Shown here: in pieces, positions 48,790 through 61,600 of the stretch
Layout of the letters: each line of letters opens with the position of its first letter
Numbering within the stretch: position 1 is the first letter of the stretch
Assembly: GCA_030407005.1 (NCBI GenBank)
Contig: JAUDYN010000003.1
Coordinates: forward strand, 124,001 to 188,000
Direction of reading: 5' to 3'
DNA from: Desarmillaria ectypa
Lineage: Eukaryota > Basidiomycota > Agaricomycetes > Agaricales > Physalacriaceae
Length of the DNA: 64,000 nt
The notes under the pieces: generated by a model
Told to the model about the DNA's origin: nothing
The model's input: the letters and a program-made list of their open reading frames with translations, nothing else
The model's database searches: none
Position numbers and translations under genes: made by a program

Positions 48790-50707
48790 TTGGGAGAGTT
48801 GTTGATGAAGGTTGCTAACGAACGACTCTTAAGAGTCGCGTCGAAGCGGCGTCCTTCCAGAATACATATCCGATTGAAACTGAGATGAATCGAACAATGG
48901 ATTGGTTGTCACTCCGATCCATAGTCTACGTAAAGATACTGGTTATTCGTGTGAAAATGTTCGGATGTAGGCGTACCACAGACATTAAGAAACCTGGGAA
49001 ATAACTTGTAGTCTCGTCAGTATAAATTCAGCTTTCCTAATTGTGCCCGATATCCTTAACTTCAACTTACTACCTTCGTAATCCCTACGTTCCAAAAAAA
49101 TGAAACGCGTCATGAACTACTCATTTACTAGCTACTCCAGAGTAGAGCTACCAAGCGACAGTGTCAAGTCATATTTCTCCGTCATACCAAGGGATACAGA
49201 CCTCGAACATTCCTCTCCACTGATGGGCTTTTTGGAATCGTCAAGCTGTTTATCGCAATATGTCTGACTTCTCACACCGAGTCTAGAACCTCAACAGCTC
49301 TGAAACATTTGGCGGCGACGACGATTGAATCTCGAGATTTATTGACTTTTGGCCTGGGAGACGTGAAAACAGCAGTCGTTCTGAACGGCGCCGATGCTCA
49401 ACTTAGTTGGACAGAAGCCGGCATAAATGCAGACCCTCCTCGGACGGCTCCTTTCATGAAAGCAGACCTAGACTTCGAAGCGTAAGTCACTAAAGAGGGA
49501 TAATTAGATATGCCCGCGCAAGTCATGGAAGCCCTCATCGGAATTCCCTCCGTCTTATATCAAGACTCGGAAGGTGACGAAGAAGAGTGGGAGATCGAAA
49601 GAGAATTTGTGGTAGAATCACAAAATTTCTGTCTTCGAAACGACGAGTTGGAGCGACGCTGTGACTATTGAATAGGTTGGGCGTGGATTAGGAACAGGAA
49701 ACAGTGATAACAAGCTGAATATACATCAGCGCCAATAATGCAGTACCGGGTGTTCATTGAAAAGATGGCGCAGCATCTAGGGATGATGATACCAGGTCAC
49801 GGAAAGCATGATAATGCACAGATGTAGAACTCCGTTGTTGATTTTAACGAATACAAGCTGAAAATGCGCTTGGAAGCCAGCTGGAAGCGAGAGAAGACGA
49901 TATTCATATTTATGATTATTTAAATATATTAAATTAGATATCTTATAATAAGTTTCCTCTTTTCGGCGTGTGCCGTACAACTTTTACTCTTAACACGCGT
50001 ATACTCTCAGTATCGACCCCTCGAGATAATATGCAAGGTACCTGTGTATGGCAAGCCTGGCACGAGGTAATATAAAATAGACCAGTGCATTCGTTCCCTT
50101 TCGTATACTGAGGAAGATCATCAACATCGGTTCCAGAAATCATACTTGGGTCCAGCCCGAACAAAGGACCGCCGACTCCCTTCCCGTAGGTGCCTAACAG
50201 ATAACGGTACTCCAGGACGTCACCTGTCGAGTAAAGCGCTGGACTAATAGTCGGTTTTTCCTGTATTGATCTTGTGGGATAAGGGCCTATTCAATGAAGA
50301 CTCAGGGTCTAAGCTCAGTGCTCAGTAATTACAAGTACACACACGCATTCAAGCTCCGCCGATTCTAAGGCCAGGGCTGTTCATTCATCTTCCTTATACC
50401 CTTCTTCTGAGTCCCGTCTCCAAGCGAAGCGTCATCTGTGGTTGCAAGCACGACGGCACCATCAAACCATCTAAGCATGCGGAAGCACGGAAAACATCAG
50501 GTCATGGTATCACCAACTAGTCTCGCTTGCTATAGAATCTCGCCGCATCGAAGGCTTAGAGCGGCTGATGAGATACAGCACCGCTACTACTATATACCGT
50601 GCGATGTCTTCGTCTTAGCTTCTGCGTTATGGCTCCCGTGGAGATTCCAGGTGTGAACGTCCCTCTTTTGTGAGCAGGTTTATTGACACCAATTCAAGTT
50701 ACTCACA
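48790..50707. other. mostly non-coding; one coding-like island
   Basis: The stretch 49130-49675 (+) holds two coding-like segments that do not join in frame (see findings). The remainder shows no gene. Confidence 0.35.
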
Positions 50708-52105
50708 ATGTCTCTTCAGAACAGGACCATTGGTGTGTCCGCATGGAGATAACATTTAACTGCAAGCTAAGGCAGAATGACAGCTGTTAGGTTATATGTT
50801 GGGGTCCTGCTTGTATGGTGCCCTTCTTGTGCAGTTCTGTACGTTGGTGCTTCCTCAAAGTTCGGTCAATCTAACACATCACCCTCGTAGACCTCTACTA
50901 CCTTCAGTGCAACGATCAAAGAAGGATCAAGATATTTGGTACGTTATGCCTCCTCTAGTACTTCTTCACGACTGACAAAGGCTCCTAGTGTGGCTTTTGT
51001 TTGTGGTCGAGACGACGTTTGCTGTCTTTTCTACTATTGCAGCCTGGAATAGCTTTGGTAAAGGCTGGGGCAACGCCAACGCCTTATATGGCATAAATTG
51101 GACCTGGAAACCACTTACACCATTGAATGGCTTCAGTCAGTCCATGTCCATCGGACTTACGAACAGTTTTTCTGACGTCTATTTACATCAGTCGCTTTAA
51201 TGGCCCAGAGTTTCTACGTAGGGCGCATTTGGAACCTTACCAGAAATTACTGGACGTGTATCGTAATCGAGTGTGTACGTCTCTTGCTTTGCTGTCTCTG
51301 TATACTTTTGTACTCAAAGGGTGTTCTAGATCGCTGTCATGCAATGCGTCGTGGCGTTCTATGTCGGAATTGCGGTGAGATCGTATTGGGTGCCGTATTA
51401 TCATAGAAATCGTTGACTGATGAGCTTGCAGGTTGTTAGCCGAAAGGGAGCAACCGAGGATCTGCACGGGGAAACCCCCATGATCAGTGTCCGTGCTGTA
51501 GTCAAGTCATCCGCTTGTAACCTGACTTATGCGTCTACAGCTGTGGCTCGCAAGTAGTGCCGCCTGTGATCTTATGATTACAGCTTCTATCGTCTGCGTC
51601 GTGATTATAACTTTTCCTAAGACTCTAAAGCCTTTGCTAACCCTGCAATTCAATAGTTGTGGAGGGTCAAGACGCATTTGAAGTTCCGCTCGACGTTAAA
51701 TGTCGTCACGAAACTTATATGGTGTACTATCGAGACAGGCCTTATCACGTCGCTTGTTGTGATTCTACAGTTGATCCTGTGGCGGACGTTCAGTCAATAT
51801 TATTTTCATCTCATTTGGTGAGCGCCACCGTTCTACCTGCGGCGCAGTCTAATTTATGTCCTTTGTCTCTAGCTTTCTCACCATTGGCAAGCTGTAAGTC
51901 ACGGCTTTTAGGAGGCTTGGTTCTCACGCGTGTTGTTAGATATTCCAACACCCTACTGGCGACGTTGAATTTCCGGGCGCTGATATTCGGAGGTAACGAT
52001 AGTACGATTGTGTCATCGGTTTCGTTGCGGTGGGACGTTGAAAGCGACGGTGAGAAAGCAACCAACTATCCGTCATCACTGACGACAGAAGGTGGTGCTG
52101 GGTAA
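50708..52105 (+). CDS. DUF6534-like multi-pass membrane protein
   Basis: Eleven exons: 50708-50732, 50791-50838, 50891-50938, 50989-51135, 51192-51274, 51330-51374, 51432-51488, 51541-51591, 51657-51817, 51873-51893, 51940-52105; 284 codons (283 aa), frame closed. The family order of motifs is visible. First MSLQNRTIGYMLGSCLYGAL (helix 1), then FVWLLFVVETTFAVFST (helix 2) and QSFYVGRIWNLTRNYW. Helices IAVMQCVVAFYVGIA and LWLASSAACDLMITASI come next. The conserved RSTLNVVTKLIWCTIETGLI and KLYSNTLLATLNFRA close the domain. Expected as a seven-helix plasma- or endomembrane protein, expanded in mushroom fungi; function unknown, sometimes compared with receptors. The tail is hydrophilic. Several exons are under 60 nt, and the donor at 51592 could lie a few bases later. 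Confidence 0.8.
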
Positions 52106-52784
52106 CCACGAAATGGTATTAGAGGTGTGTACCGTTGGCTTGTCCAGTTTAGAAAGCGTGCGGACGAATGATTAGGAATTTGATTCTGACCTGGGAAAGT
52201 TGACAAGCATCAATATGCTGGATACCTTTGATGACCTTCAATGGCCAGACCACAGAGGTTCAAGTGTTGCTTCTGTATAGTGAAATATAGATACTCTTTG
52301 TTTACACAATAAGATATCGACAAGTGGTTACTCACCCCTGCAGTCTGCACAAGCACGATTAGGAGTTTCCCACCCCTCTCTTCCCATCAAAGCCGGATCT
52401 TCCTACGTCCTCTTTTCCATGCCAACTTCGCATTCGTTTTTGATACTGAGCACAATTGTTGCCTACTGGTTTTCAGGTCACCCTGACTGCATTTTCAGGC
52501 TTTAGAAAATCCTGACCTTGGACAAGAGATAATCGTCCTCTGCTGGTGAAATGGAGTGTTGATAATACGCCGTTGTTGCTTCCCACAAGCGCGTCGTCGC
52601 CTAGAAACGTGGTTATTGTTACCAACTCAGAAACCTGGAGCTTTTGAGGATGTCTGCCTTGTTCACACTCGTTCATTACCTTGGGGATGGACTTAAAGCA
52701 GGGCCATATAAAACTGCGACACGAGATTGATGATCCTGTACCCAGCTTGGGTTCTTCAAGTTGCGTCAAACAAAGGTTTCGACG

Positions 52785-54701
52785 ATGCCGGCGACTATCT
52801 CGGGCCAGACTGGAGTCCTCATCGTGCGACCTCTTTTTCTGCACCGCTACAGGGTTTCCGGGGAAGTTAACTTGCCCAACGATATTCTCGAATTAGAGAA
52901 GGTCAGTACAAAGATATAATTCCCTGGGTGTTATGATTTCTACTAAACTGTTTCAACAGTGCTGGAATACTGTTGAGCGCGTCCTTAATGGCAGAGTCAT
53001 TCCCCGCTTTGATGGCTACCCGCTAACGTTTGAAGACGTCGTTGCTTTTCTGAAGATAATAGGTATGGTGTACGGCGGGCTCAGGACCCCAGATAATATG
53101 TTTTTGTTACTGTTACGAGCTTTGGAATACAGCGTTCGGTGGTCGCAATTGGCCTGGACCAGGTCCTCGGTGCGATCGTTGTATCAGCTGAGGAAACTGA
53201 AAACCAGGTTCTTCTGTTAGCCCGGACATGCCAAGTCGGTTGTAGGCCACTGCGATGGATACTTATATCATGCGTGGGGGGATGACTTACGGTGGAAACT
53301 CTTTCTATCTCGCTTGCCCTCTACGCGTCTTCCGCCGCGGCGAACCAGTCCTTTGAGTGAGTATACCCTAAACTTCAACTTTCCAATTCGAGAAGTCTCC
53401 ATAGACAGACGTGTCAATGTTATTGTCCTCCTAGAAATGTTGGTTTCCGTATTACAGTCATTTTTCACATGGTGATTGACTTTGAATTTCCAGGCACAGT
53501 AACGTATCGCCGCGTCTGCATTTCTACAAACTTACCGATAAACATTATTCAGGGGGTCTTAATCATGCGGTTGAGCTAAGACCGTATCATTCACTAGGAT
53601 GTGATTGGCCAACGTCTGGCGACATCACACTATGCATTTTTGGGGCTGTTGTTGGCGTGTGCTACTTCAAAGCTGGGCATATTTTCGATTCGCTGATTGT
53701 GTTCTACGACTGGCAGGCGACTCGGACGGTTTATGTAAGTGTTATCTCGATGTCGTATAATGTTCCTGATTTTCATTCGAATGTAGCCCCACCATTACCA
53801 TGAATCTCAGGTCGACGCTCTTCCTGCTATGCCTATGTCCTTCCAGTTTTTGTCTGTCGATGTTGTGGCCATCTTGGACAAGTATGAAGTCGAGGAAAGG
53901 AGCGGCTACCTGTGGCATCCATACCTATATGTCGTTACCCTGAAAGCATACGACGAGGTACACTGGAGTGGAGCAGCGATACCTCGCTATGAATGCTACC
54001 ATCTCAAGGCGGAGCTGCCAACAATCCGGGATTTTCTCCTAGCGTACAAGAACCGCGAAAATGATTACAAGTCGATTGTCGAGAAAGCCACATTCGTTCC
54101 TAACGTCGCTCTTCCGACTGGTACGACCAATCAGGGTGTCGACTTTAGCCAATATATGGCACCTGCGTATTATTCTCATCCGGTTACCAAAGGTCCTTAT
54201 TATGTAAAACCTCCCAAAGATACTGCATGGAATGGAGACTTCTATGCTAATCCCTATCTACAGCCTATCGGTATAAAATTCTCGTTCTACAAATGGGCTA
54301 GCAAAACAGACGTTGTGTTTGTCGTAGCTCGAAACGATCACGTCGGAGGCTCTGGGCGACCTTTCTATCCTCTCAGAGCTCAGAAATGCTGGCAAGCGAA
54401 GGAGGGCATCATGCACGTTATGAATGGATTCAAGCTGCTTTCAGTGCACGCCTCCCGCGACAGATTTACTCTCCAAGATTTCACAGAGTTTTCTACGAAG
54501 GTGGTGGAACGTAAATCTCACCAACATCAGGATGGCGATTACGGTTGGCGTGTAGAAACCAAGAGTGTTCGCGGTGTCGTTGAAACCACGGCGGCATTTC
54601 GCGGCAAGGTTGAGGAGGTGACGATGGAGCAGGATAACCTTATTGTTATCATGGTCAGTCATGGTCTTTTCACTCATCCCACGATCGCAACTGATTGGTG
54701 A
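52785..54701 (+). CDS. F-box/beta-propeller-type protein, model uncertain, possibly broken
   Basis: The 3' half is firm: exon 53494-53734 (HSNVSPRLHFYKL...LIVFYDWQATRTVY) joins in phase to 53787-54701 (SFQFLSVDVVAILDKYE, LYVVTLKAY and onward). This pattern (a block of predicted beta strands with a D-W motif followed by a strand ending in a charged turn) is common in basidiomycete F-box proteins with propeller-like C-termini. Upstream segments also fit that type: CWNTVERVLNGR (52972+) and LRTPDNMFLLLLRALEYSVRW (53080+). However, near 53280-53300 the frame changes from DDLRWKL to LTVETLSISL without splice sites. The start MPATISGQ at 52785 is a guess. No clean F-box motif was found at the N-terminus. 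It may be a pseudogene with an intact 3' part. Confidence 0.45.
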
Positions 54702-56301
54702 CCATAAGCCTAAGGCTCATACATCCGAAGAACTTTCCTTCGACAACATACAAACAGAATACGCGGCATGTGTCTACCACTTCCTATGATGGATGCTAGC
54801 TGGACGAACGAAGAACCATGATCTCTTTCTTATTCTCGATGATATATATAGTGATAAGTTATGCCTTATCTCTCGTTGCTCAGTTTGTACTATATTGTAA
54901 GCAAGAAACTGTACCTGTTGTCCTCCCTATCATGTTATGTTCGCTTGCCAAGGATAGACGAGGAGTCCAAGAGAACGTCCTGGCGCCCGCGGTAAATATG
55001 GACCTACACGGCCCTACAACGTGGACCACTGCTGGTGCGCGCTCGTATATCTTCATAAATGCCATCCCATTCATAGCTAAAAATACGGCTATCCCAAGAG
55101 ATGTTACGTACGTACAAAGACTAGCACACATTAGAAAAAAGAAGAATTTCTGGCGAAGCTGATTGACCACGCGGACAGGGGTGACTGAAGCGTTGACCAT
55201 TCAGTCCGCCAGTCAGAGATGGATGAATTCAAAATGATTTTAGAGGGTGCTTTATAAAGGTGCGCACAGCGGGCATGAAAGTCACTGTGATGTGCCATCG
55301 ACCCGGGAGCCGCTAGCACGCCCCATCATCGGGCCTTCGTAGTGGCGTCTGCGGGAATGTACTTGGATATTTAGAAACTTGGCAGGGCCCAGGTCGACAA
55401 TCATGTCTGCTCCAATCTGAAGGGTATAGCCCGTAGAAATTGGAGATCTCCGCGCGGGTAAAAGGAATTAGAAGCTACCCGACTGGGTCTTACCCTGCCC
55501 TGCCCTTTGTTGGCGGCCACCGTGGAATCCGATCCCATCATTAGAATGAAACTAGGCGCCTGGACCTCAGTGCTGAGCCGTCTATGCATGCGTGTTGCCA
55601 ATCGCAGAGCCTCCATCTTTTTCCATCGAACATAGGTAAGCATTTTAAATCGGGGGGAATAGGAAACAGATGGTGTCAAATGCGGTCATATCACTAGGCG
55701 TCCAATATTCGAAAGAAGGTATGCGAATTTACGCAAGTAATCCAGAGCGGTGAGATCACTGGGGTCGCAGCAAGTCGGGAGAGATAACGATTCACTGGAA
55801 GATATCCTTCACATCTTACGAAAGGACCGTACGTACGCTTTACCCTCGATGCTCCTTGATGTGATTACCAGGTTATCGTTATTCGCATGCCCTTGTTACC
55901 GTCATTGAATATGAAAGTCCAGTTATGATATTGAAAATGCAGAAATCGCCATGCTTTGGATGCCATCGCATTCGAGCCTATCACCTCCGAGCCCTTGAAA
56001 AAGAAGAGGTCGAAAAGCGCAGTTTGTCGCCGTCAGAACATTTGACACGTAGCACCGGAGCATCAGTGCTTCTAAACTGTCGGGTATAAGTAGTTTCATG
56101 GAAGAAGAGCGAAAATAGAGAATTCTGTAATTTTGAACCATCATTCCAATTTCGGCATCGGCGGCTGTGCAGACCCTGTGTTACAGCTTCTCCCCGGACC
56201 GCGAGGATAGGAACCGAGGAAACTTAAATGCAGTATAAAATCCCGGGCACAAGAAGGAGAGTCCCAGTACACCCCTTACCTCACCTTCTCCCCCCACCAA
56301 T
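54702..56301. other. intergenic
   Basis: Short frames (54818-55162 +, 55401-55679 -) without motifs. Contains the promoter of the small secreted protein near its 3' end. Confidence 0.4.
56234..56240 (+). promoter_or_regulatory. TATA box of the KRE9-like gene
   Basis: TATAAAA lies 68 bases upstream of the ATG at 56302, followed by a C/A-rich leader (CCCCCCACCAATATG). Position and sequence fit a fungal core promoter. Confidence 0.55.
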
Positions 56302-56837
56302 ATGAAGTTCTCCTCGTTCGCTACCGTAGCCATCCTTTCCTCCGTCCTTACCCTCGTTAAAGCTGCTGCCCTGGATGTTTATGTGCCGCATATAACGTCT
56401 CCCAGTGCTGGCGATACGTGGGTCTCTGGCTCGACTTATACAGTTACATGGTGATATTTCTTCCGCACTGTGTCTGTGTTCCGTTGCTCAGACTTGGTGA
56501 CTTCAGGGACACTTCCGATGCACCTGCTCAAATTACAAATGAACAAGGCGCAATATTCTTGAGGAAGGGGTCCAAAACTCAGACTCGTACGTTTAATTGT
56601 ATGCGACAACTGTCCACTAGTAATCGACCTTACCTACAGCTGCTCTTGCCTCTGGCTTCTCCATTCTTGATGGCGCCGTTAATGTGACGGTTCCAGAGTC
56701 AACCACGTTTGGCGATGACTATGTTGTTGTCCGTGAGTATTCCTCTTTCGAGTATCCGTTCTTCATCCCCATTGATAATTTTCTTAGTGTTTGGTGACTC
56801 GGGCAACTGGAGCGGAAAATTCTCGATCGAAGGATGA
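56302..56837 (+). CDS. Small secreted KRE9/KNH-domain protein
   Basis: Four exons: 56302-56450, 56507-56586, 56640-56732, 56788-56837; 124 codons (123 aa), frame closed. The signal peptide MKFSSFATVAILSSVLTLVKA is followed by a single Ig-like domain of the yeast KRE9/KNH1 N-terminal type. It reads ITSPSAGDTWVSGSTYTVTW, then GFSILDGAVNVTVPESTTFG, and ends GDSGNWSGKFSIEG. The family is Ser/Thr-rich, often GPI-anchored, and linked to beta-1,6-glucan and wall assembly. Here there is no Ser/Thr tail or GPI signal, so the protein should be freely secreted. Strong TATA and leader suggest good expression. Confidence 0.85.
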
Positions 56838-57479
56838 ACGGCGAGTTAGCATTCAAAAAAAAAACATTATTTCGCATATTCTGGGAAGAGACTTTCGGAC
56901 CTTTGTATTATTCGTTCGTTTCATAAACCCGGACAACCTAGGATATTATAGCCACCCTTTTACTTACATATTTTGCCGCGTGTATACACGCGCTCCAACG
57001 CTCCACTAACATGCAGTTGTATCCACTTTTTCACACAAATGGGCCTGAGGCTTGTTGCCTAGAAACCAGTGAGTGATACCTGTCTGGAGAGTCAATGAAA
57101 CCGTGCGCCCTCGCCACACGGCAGCCGCACAAATGGAGTCAGACCGAAATTGACATGACGGGACGTGCTATACGCGCTGTCCCGCTCTATACGAACGACG
57201 TTTTTATATCGTCCTTGCAGCTGATCGCTGATAGAGAGGGTAATATACAGTGAAGATAATCGCCACCAACGGGAACAATGTTCATTTGCAAAGTTGCTGT
57301 GCGTGCGGCCTGATTAAAAACGTTAGCGGTGAAAATTTCCCGAGCCCTTGATGGATAAGCAGTATTTCCATTGATAGAATAAAATAGTAGATCCTGTAAG
57401 ATGTAGCCACAATGTTCATCTATCACTGTAGAATGATTGATTTCAGCGTGCCATCTTCGTAAAGCATACTGATGTGGAT
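56838..57479. other. intergenic
   Basis: No gene seen. A minus-strand frame at 57187-57483 partly overlaps the end of the decayed leucine-rich gene and may be its 3' debris. Confidence 0.4.
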
Positions 57480-58660
57480 TCACCTAAGACCCAAAATGCC
57501 TGACTCTCGTAGAGCAGCCAAGTCCGACAGGTTTTCCCATTCAGCTCTCGAGGGATCGTTGGCTTGTCGAGTCCATACATCGTCCTTTGCCCCTTCAAAT
57601 ATCTTTAAGGGGTGCTCCCGTTATCCAGGTGGAACATTTTTCAATCCATAGTGAAGAGCAGCATAACAACCCGAGAGATCATCAGGATCTTCGACGTAAT
57701 TGACGCACATACTTTCTAGTGTTACGCTTTCTATGGCAATCCACGAGTCCTTCCAACGAAGGTAAGTTTCCTGCCATGCGAACAAGAGGCTCCTGTGTGG
57801 AATAGAATCAGATGCCTAAGGCTAGCGAATAGTATGTGCTTACCATATCCCGGACAATTTTGCGGATCGTCGTCGCTATAACTGTCCTTGGGATAGGCTC
57901 GGAGTCATTATCTTCGTCGTTGCCTTCTCCGTCTTCTTCATCGTCATGTGCATGCGGATCTTCACTGTCGACCTATCAGGAATACCTCGCTCCACGCGCA
58001 CACCGAGCTTGATTAGGGCATGGTATTGCGCAAGGTCAGTGAAACGGTCCAGAGAGAATTCTCACGGGTGCTCTAGATGCGAGAACACCATTAATGTATG
58101 AAGAGATGTGGCATGTTTTAGGATGATTGAAGAAAACCGATCATCTGCTAGTTTACTCTCGTTCTGGATCAAGGGTGAGTCATCCGTGAGGGATGCTGGT
58201 GTTCTAGCTCTTCCCGCCCGCAGTATGAGTTCAAATACTCCATCAATCGAAGGGATATGTGCGAATTAGCGATTGAAATGCTGTTCAGGTATATCGAGTT
58301 CGCCTGAAAAGTGGTCCAGATATCTTGAGTCTGTTGTTCTCAATCGTTCGTAACGAACGAAGTACTATAGCCTAACCGTACCTCTGAGGGCGAAAATGCT
58401 TCATCAACCTGTTATCAATGGTGAGATCAAATGCACCTAAGACAAGGCGCGCAAGTGGCAGTGAAACATTGTCTGGTATGCCGGACAATCGCGTGTTGAA
58501 AGATTCGTTGTATTCATGACTAGCCCAATTAAACGGTTGGAGATTAGCCTGCTTGTTTGATGCAAAATGGCGAATTTCTCCAAGCCCATATAAGCAACAG
58601 CAGAATTAATAACGACGTCGGGAGCCCATCATGGGTCTTCACAGCAGGTATATATGCTAG
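57480..58660 (-). pseudogene. Decayed leucine-rich (RNI/F-box-type) gene
   Basis: On the minus strand protein-like sequence runs for about 1.1 kb with three in-frame stops and at least one frame change. Segments are NTRLSGIPDNVSLPLARLVL, SRYLDHFSGELDIPEQHF then TAA (58266-58268), ILKHATSLHTLMVFSHLEHP then TGA (58062-58064), and FTDLAQYHALIKLGVRV. After a frame change come the acidic HAHDDEEDGEGNDEDNDSEP with IATTIRKIVRDM, WKDSWIAIESVTLESMCVNY and HYGLKNVPPG then TAA (57621-57623). ENLSDLAALRESGILGLR closes it. Leucine spacing and the order of blocks resemble basidiomycete RNI-like proteins that follow an F-box. Each stop could come from CAA or CGA by one C-to-T change. Confidence 0.55.
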
Positions 58661-61600
58661 TTGCCCATTAGCCTTGAGACCAGTGCTAGAGCCACCATCA
58701 CCAACCTTATAGCGCTTAAATGGCCCAGTGTAGCAATGGTATTAGCAACGCCTGATCGAACACTACTGTCTCGGAAGGCGGAGTATGAGTCTGACATCCG
58801 TGACAAGGATTCAGATCAAAGACGGTGCATTCCTTGGCGCATACGCTGCACCATTCGCTCAATGATATTATCTTGAGGTAATGGAATTGCGTGGCCATAG
58901 CATATGCACTAGACAGCTTGAAGCATTTCAATGGTCTTCCTGTATCCTCGACCAACCACGTCAACCGCAAGAAAAGAAAAGAAAACTCGAGCTTCAGCAT
59001 CTTTCATCCGTCTGTAAGACGCACGGAAATTTTTGAGGACATCGACACAAAGCTGAAAATAGTGATCATGAGAGCATGTCTTGTTCAGACTTGGAGAGGT
59101 GCGTACATAGTTGCTATTTTGCATCCAGAAGCTCCGGCGGTAGCTTCAAGAGCAGTGGTGGTGGTGGTGATAGAAAGTTTGACATTCCTAATTTCAGTAA
59201 AACCCGGGCTGGAGCTCCTAGGAGGATGGAAAAGGTCGTAGTTATTTTAGTGATGGTGGGCAGTAGGCAAGGGCTTCCGGCCGTTGCCGAAAAATCAAAA
59301 TGGTACTTGAGGCTCCTACACCAGTACAAACTCTAGCCGTTACCGACAATTCATGCTGAGATGGCCGATATAACAAACTTATCCGACCCTATTCATCTGA
59401 TGCAATAATGCTCTCGCCTCTGCGATCTTGGACTCCTACATAATAGAGGTAGCCGCCCAGGACCCCGACCGCTGACTTCGTTATCTTAAGTCGTCTGGTA
59501 TCTTCAAAAAAAGGGTTATAGACGTCGATAAATTCATCTCGAAATATCCCGGATCTGCGCTCCCCTTTCTAGGGAGCTTAATTCGGCAGGAACTAACGAA
59601 TTACCGACCATGCTAAGAAAGATAGTCCGAATGGAACACGATCTTCCGCACACTCAGCGAGTTGCGTCACAGCTTGCGCTATCATGCAGAGGCCACCTTT
59701 TTGTCCTGAATGGTCAGCGGTACTCTTCGATGACTACGGCTGCGTTACTCGTCTCCAGTCGGCGTGTTGTTCTAAGTTCTTCGGTTCGTTCCAGTCTTGG
59801 GCTTGTAACTAGTTGAAATGGATGCCCCATCGGCCTATCGGCATCGCTGGTAACACGGTAACGAGCCAGGAATAAGCCTAAGTCTTCCCATCATTTGCCT
59901 TACGCTGCCTCCACCTTTTGTTTAGCCTATTGCGAACCCTGTTTTCATTGTAACAAAAGCTGATGGAAATGAAGAACATGGGGAATGAGCTGCTGGATCT
60001 GTGACTGCCTAAAACCATCACCTGCGGCTTTTCTTGACCGTGATCTGTGCTCACTGAAGGTACATGTATTGGGACCCCTCGGCAAATCCCAGCCAATGAT
60101 TTCCTCAAATTCCCTTTCCTCTCGTCAACAAAACTTCTTTCTAGGGTGAAGGATCGGGTGCTTCTCTTTCCAAATGCCATAAAAAGTGGGTCTGCGCCCT
60201 TGACAGATTTGCGTGCCAGATCTCCAGATCTTCAACAGCGACTCTTCTTGATCAAACCCTTCACTTCACATAAATATTACGCGCATAGTGGCCGCGATGC
60301 GGTGCCTGACACTGGCAACAATCCTCGTTCAGGATGCAGATCTATATGAACCTTTCTTCGTGGCTCTATTTGTCGCACCGGCGATTAAGTGTCGAGTCGG
60401 TCAGCAGTACAATTCAATGATGTCGATCTCCAAAATTATGAGTGGTCCAAGCTTTCTGATGTGACCCAGGTCGTGCGCAAAGGAACCGAAAGTTATATCG
60501 CTTCACTTTGGCACGTCTTAGAGTTTGAGTTTATGATTCCGATGGCATCGTGGGTTTCCAACACGTACGGCAAAAAGGGAGGATTTCATGAACACTAAAT
60601 GGGCTTGTAGAAGTGCAAGCAGTCCGTGGCTGAGGGGCGTTTGGGACTTGGCGACAGCCGGGCTCTCTTGATATCGATGCCAGCGTGACGAACTGATAAC
60701 AGCTCGCTACATGAGTTTCCGACAAACGCATATCTATACAGATACCCGTGTCATCTTAGAATGCACGATCAAACTTGATTCGAACGATTTGTAGAAGCAG
60801 GAATGTCGACGCCCAGTGGTGGCGCACTAAACTTCACGTAGTTGAAACGAAGCTGATACAGAAAAGGCATACTACACTGGATGCTATCTGCCGTGCGATT
60901 GCCGGAGATGAAGACAACAAGGAGATTGTGAATCGTGAGCATAGCAGTTTCCTCGAGATTTGGGGCCTGCCTCCCGCGGCCCTTTACAGCATTGCACTGG
61001 TTACGAAAGGACATGAGCCACAAGTCCAGGGATTTGTCAGGGGAAAATGACAGGTACTCCTTCTTGCCTTTGAAATTGTGGATGAGACCGCCATCACGAG
61101 AGGCTGTGTCCGCCGACATCCAGAGGACGCCTGGACATGCTGTAGTACGCTGGCTGTAAATCATGCTTTGATGCATCGTAACGTCCTGGGGCAGAAACGT
61201 CTATCGATGAGTAGTGTTCTGAGTGCACCGCGATCCAAAGGCCATCTAGCAGTTTCGGTGAACTTTCCGGCATTCGTACGAGAAACGCCTGAGCCAACAT
61301 GAGGCAAAGGAGCACTTTTGGTATTACGGGCTCATTTGCCCTACAGAGGAGTGCTCTTCTTCATCCCCCCTGGATCTTTCTCTCCTGCTTCTCTTTTTCT
61401 GATACCCCTCTTTCTTAGTTTGACGACTACCTAGCACTATTCGAAGCCATTAGACCGAGTTACGGAAAAGTACCATAGTTGGAAGAGACAAGCGAAGATC
61501 GTCAGTTGTTGTAAGAGAAGCAGCATGCTGTGGGACGGTCTTAGAAAACCGCTGTTCGATGAACTCTGCATCCGATAGCGAGGAAGACTCCATCAGCTCA

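Noticed and set aside
52473..52844. 123-codon minus-strand frame with a WD-like stretch (VSELVTITTFLGDDALVGSN)
   Set aside because: Overlaps the presumed 5' part of the plus-strand gene, has no extension into further propeller repeats and no clear start; could be a fragment but not supportable.
54818..55162. 114-codon plus-strand frame with a hydrophobic start
   Set aside because: Looks briefly like a signal anchor, but nothing conserved follows and there is no promoter or splice context.
60769..61176. 135-codon minus-strand frame
   Set aside because: No recognisable motif, opposite frames equally open, no intron signals.
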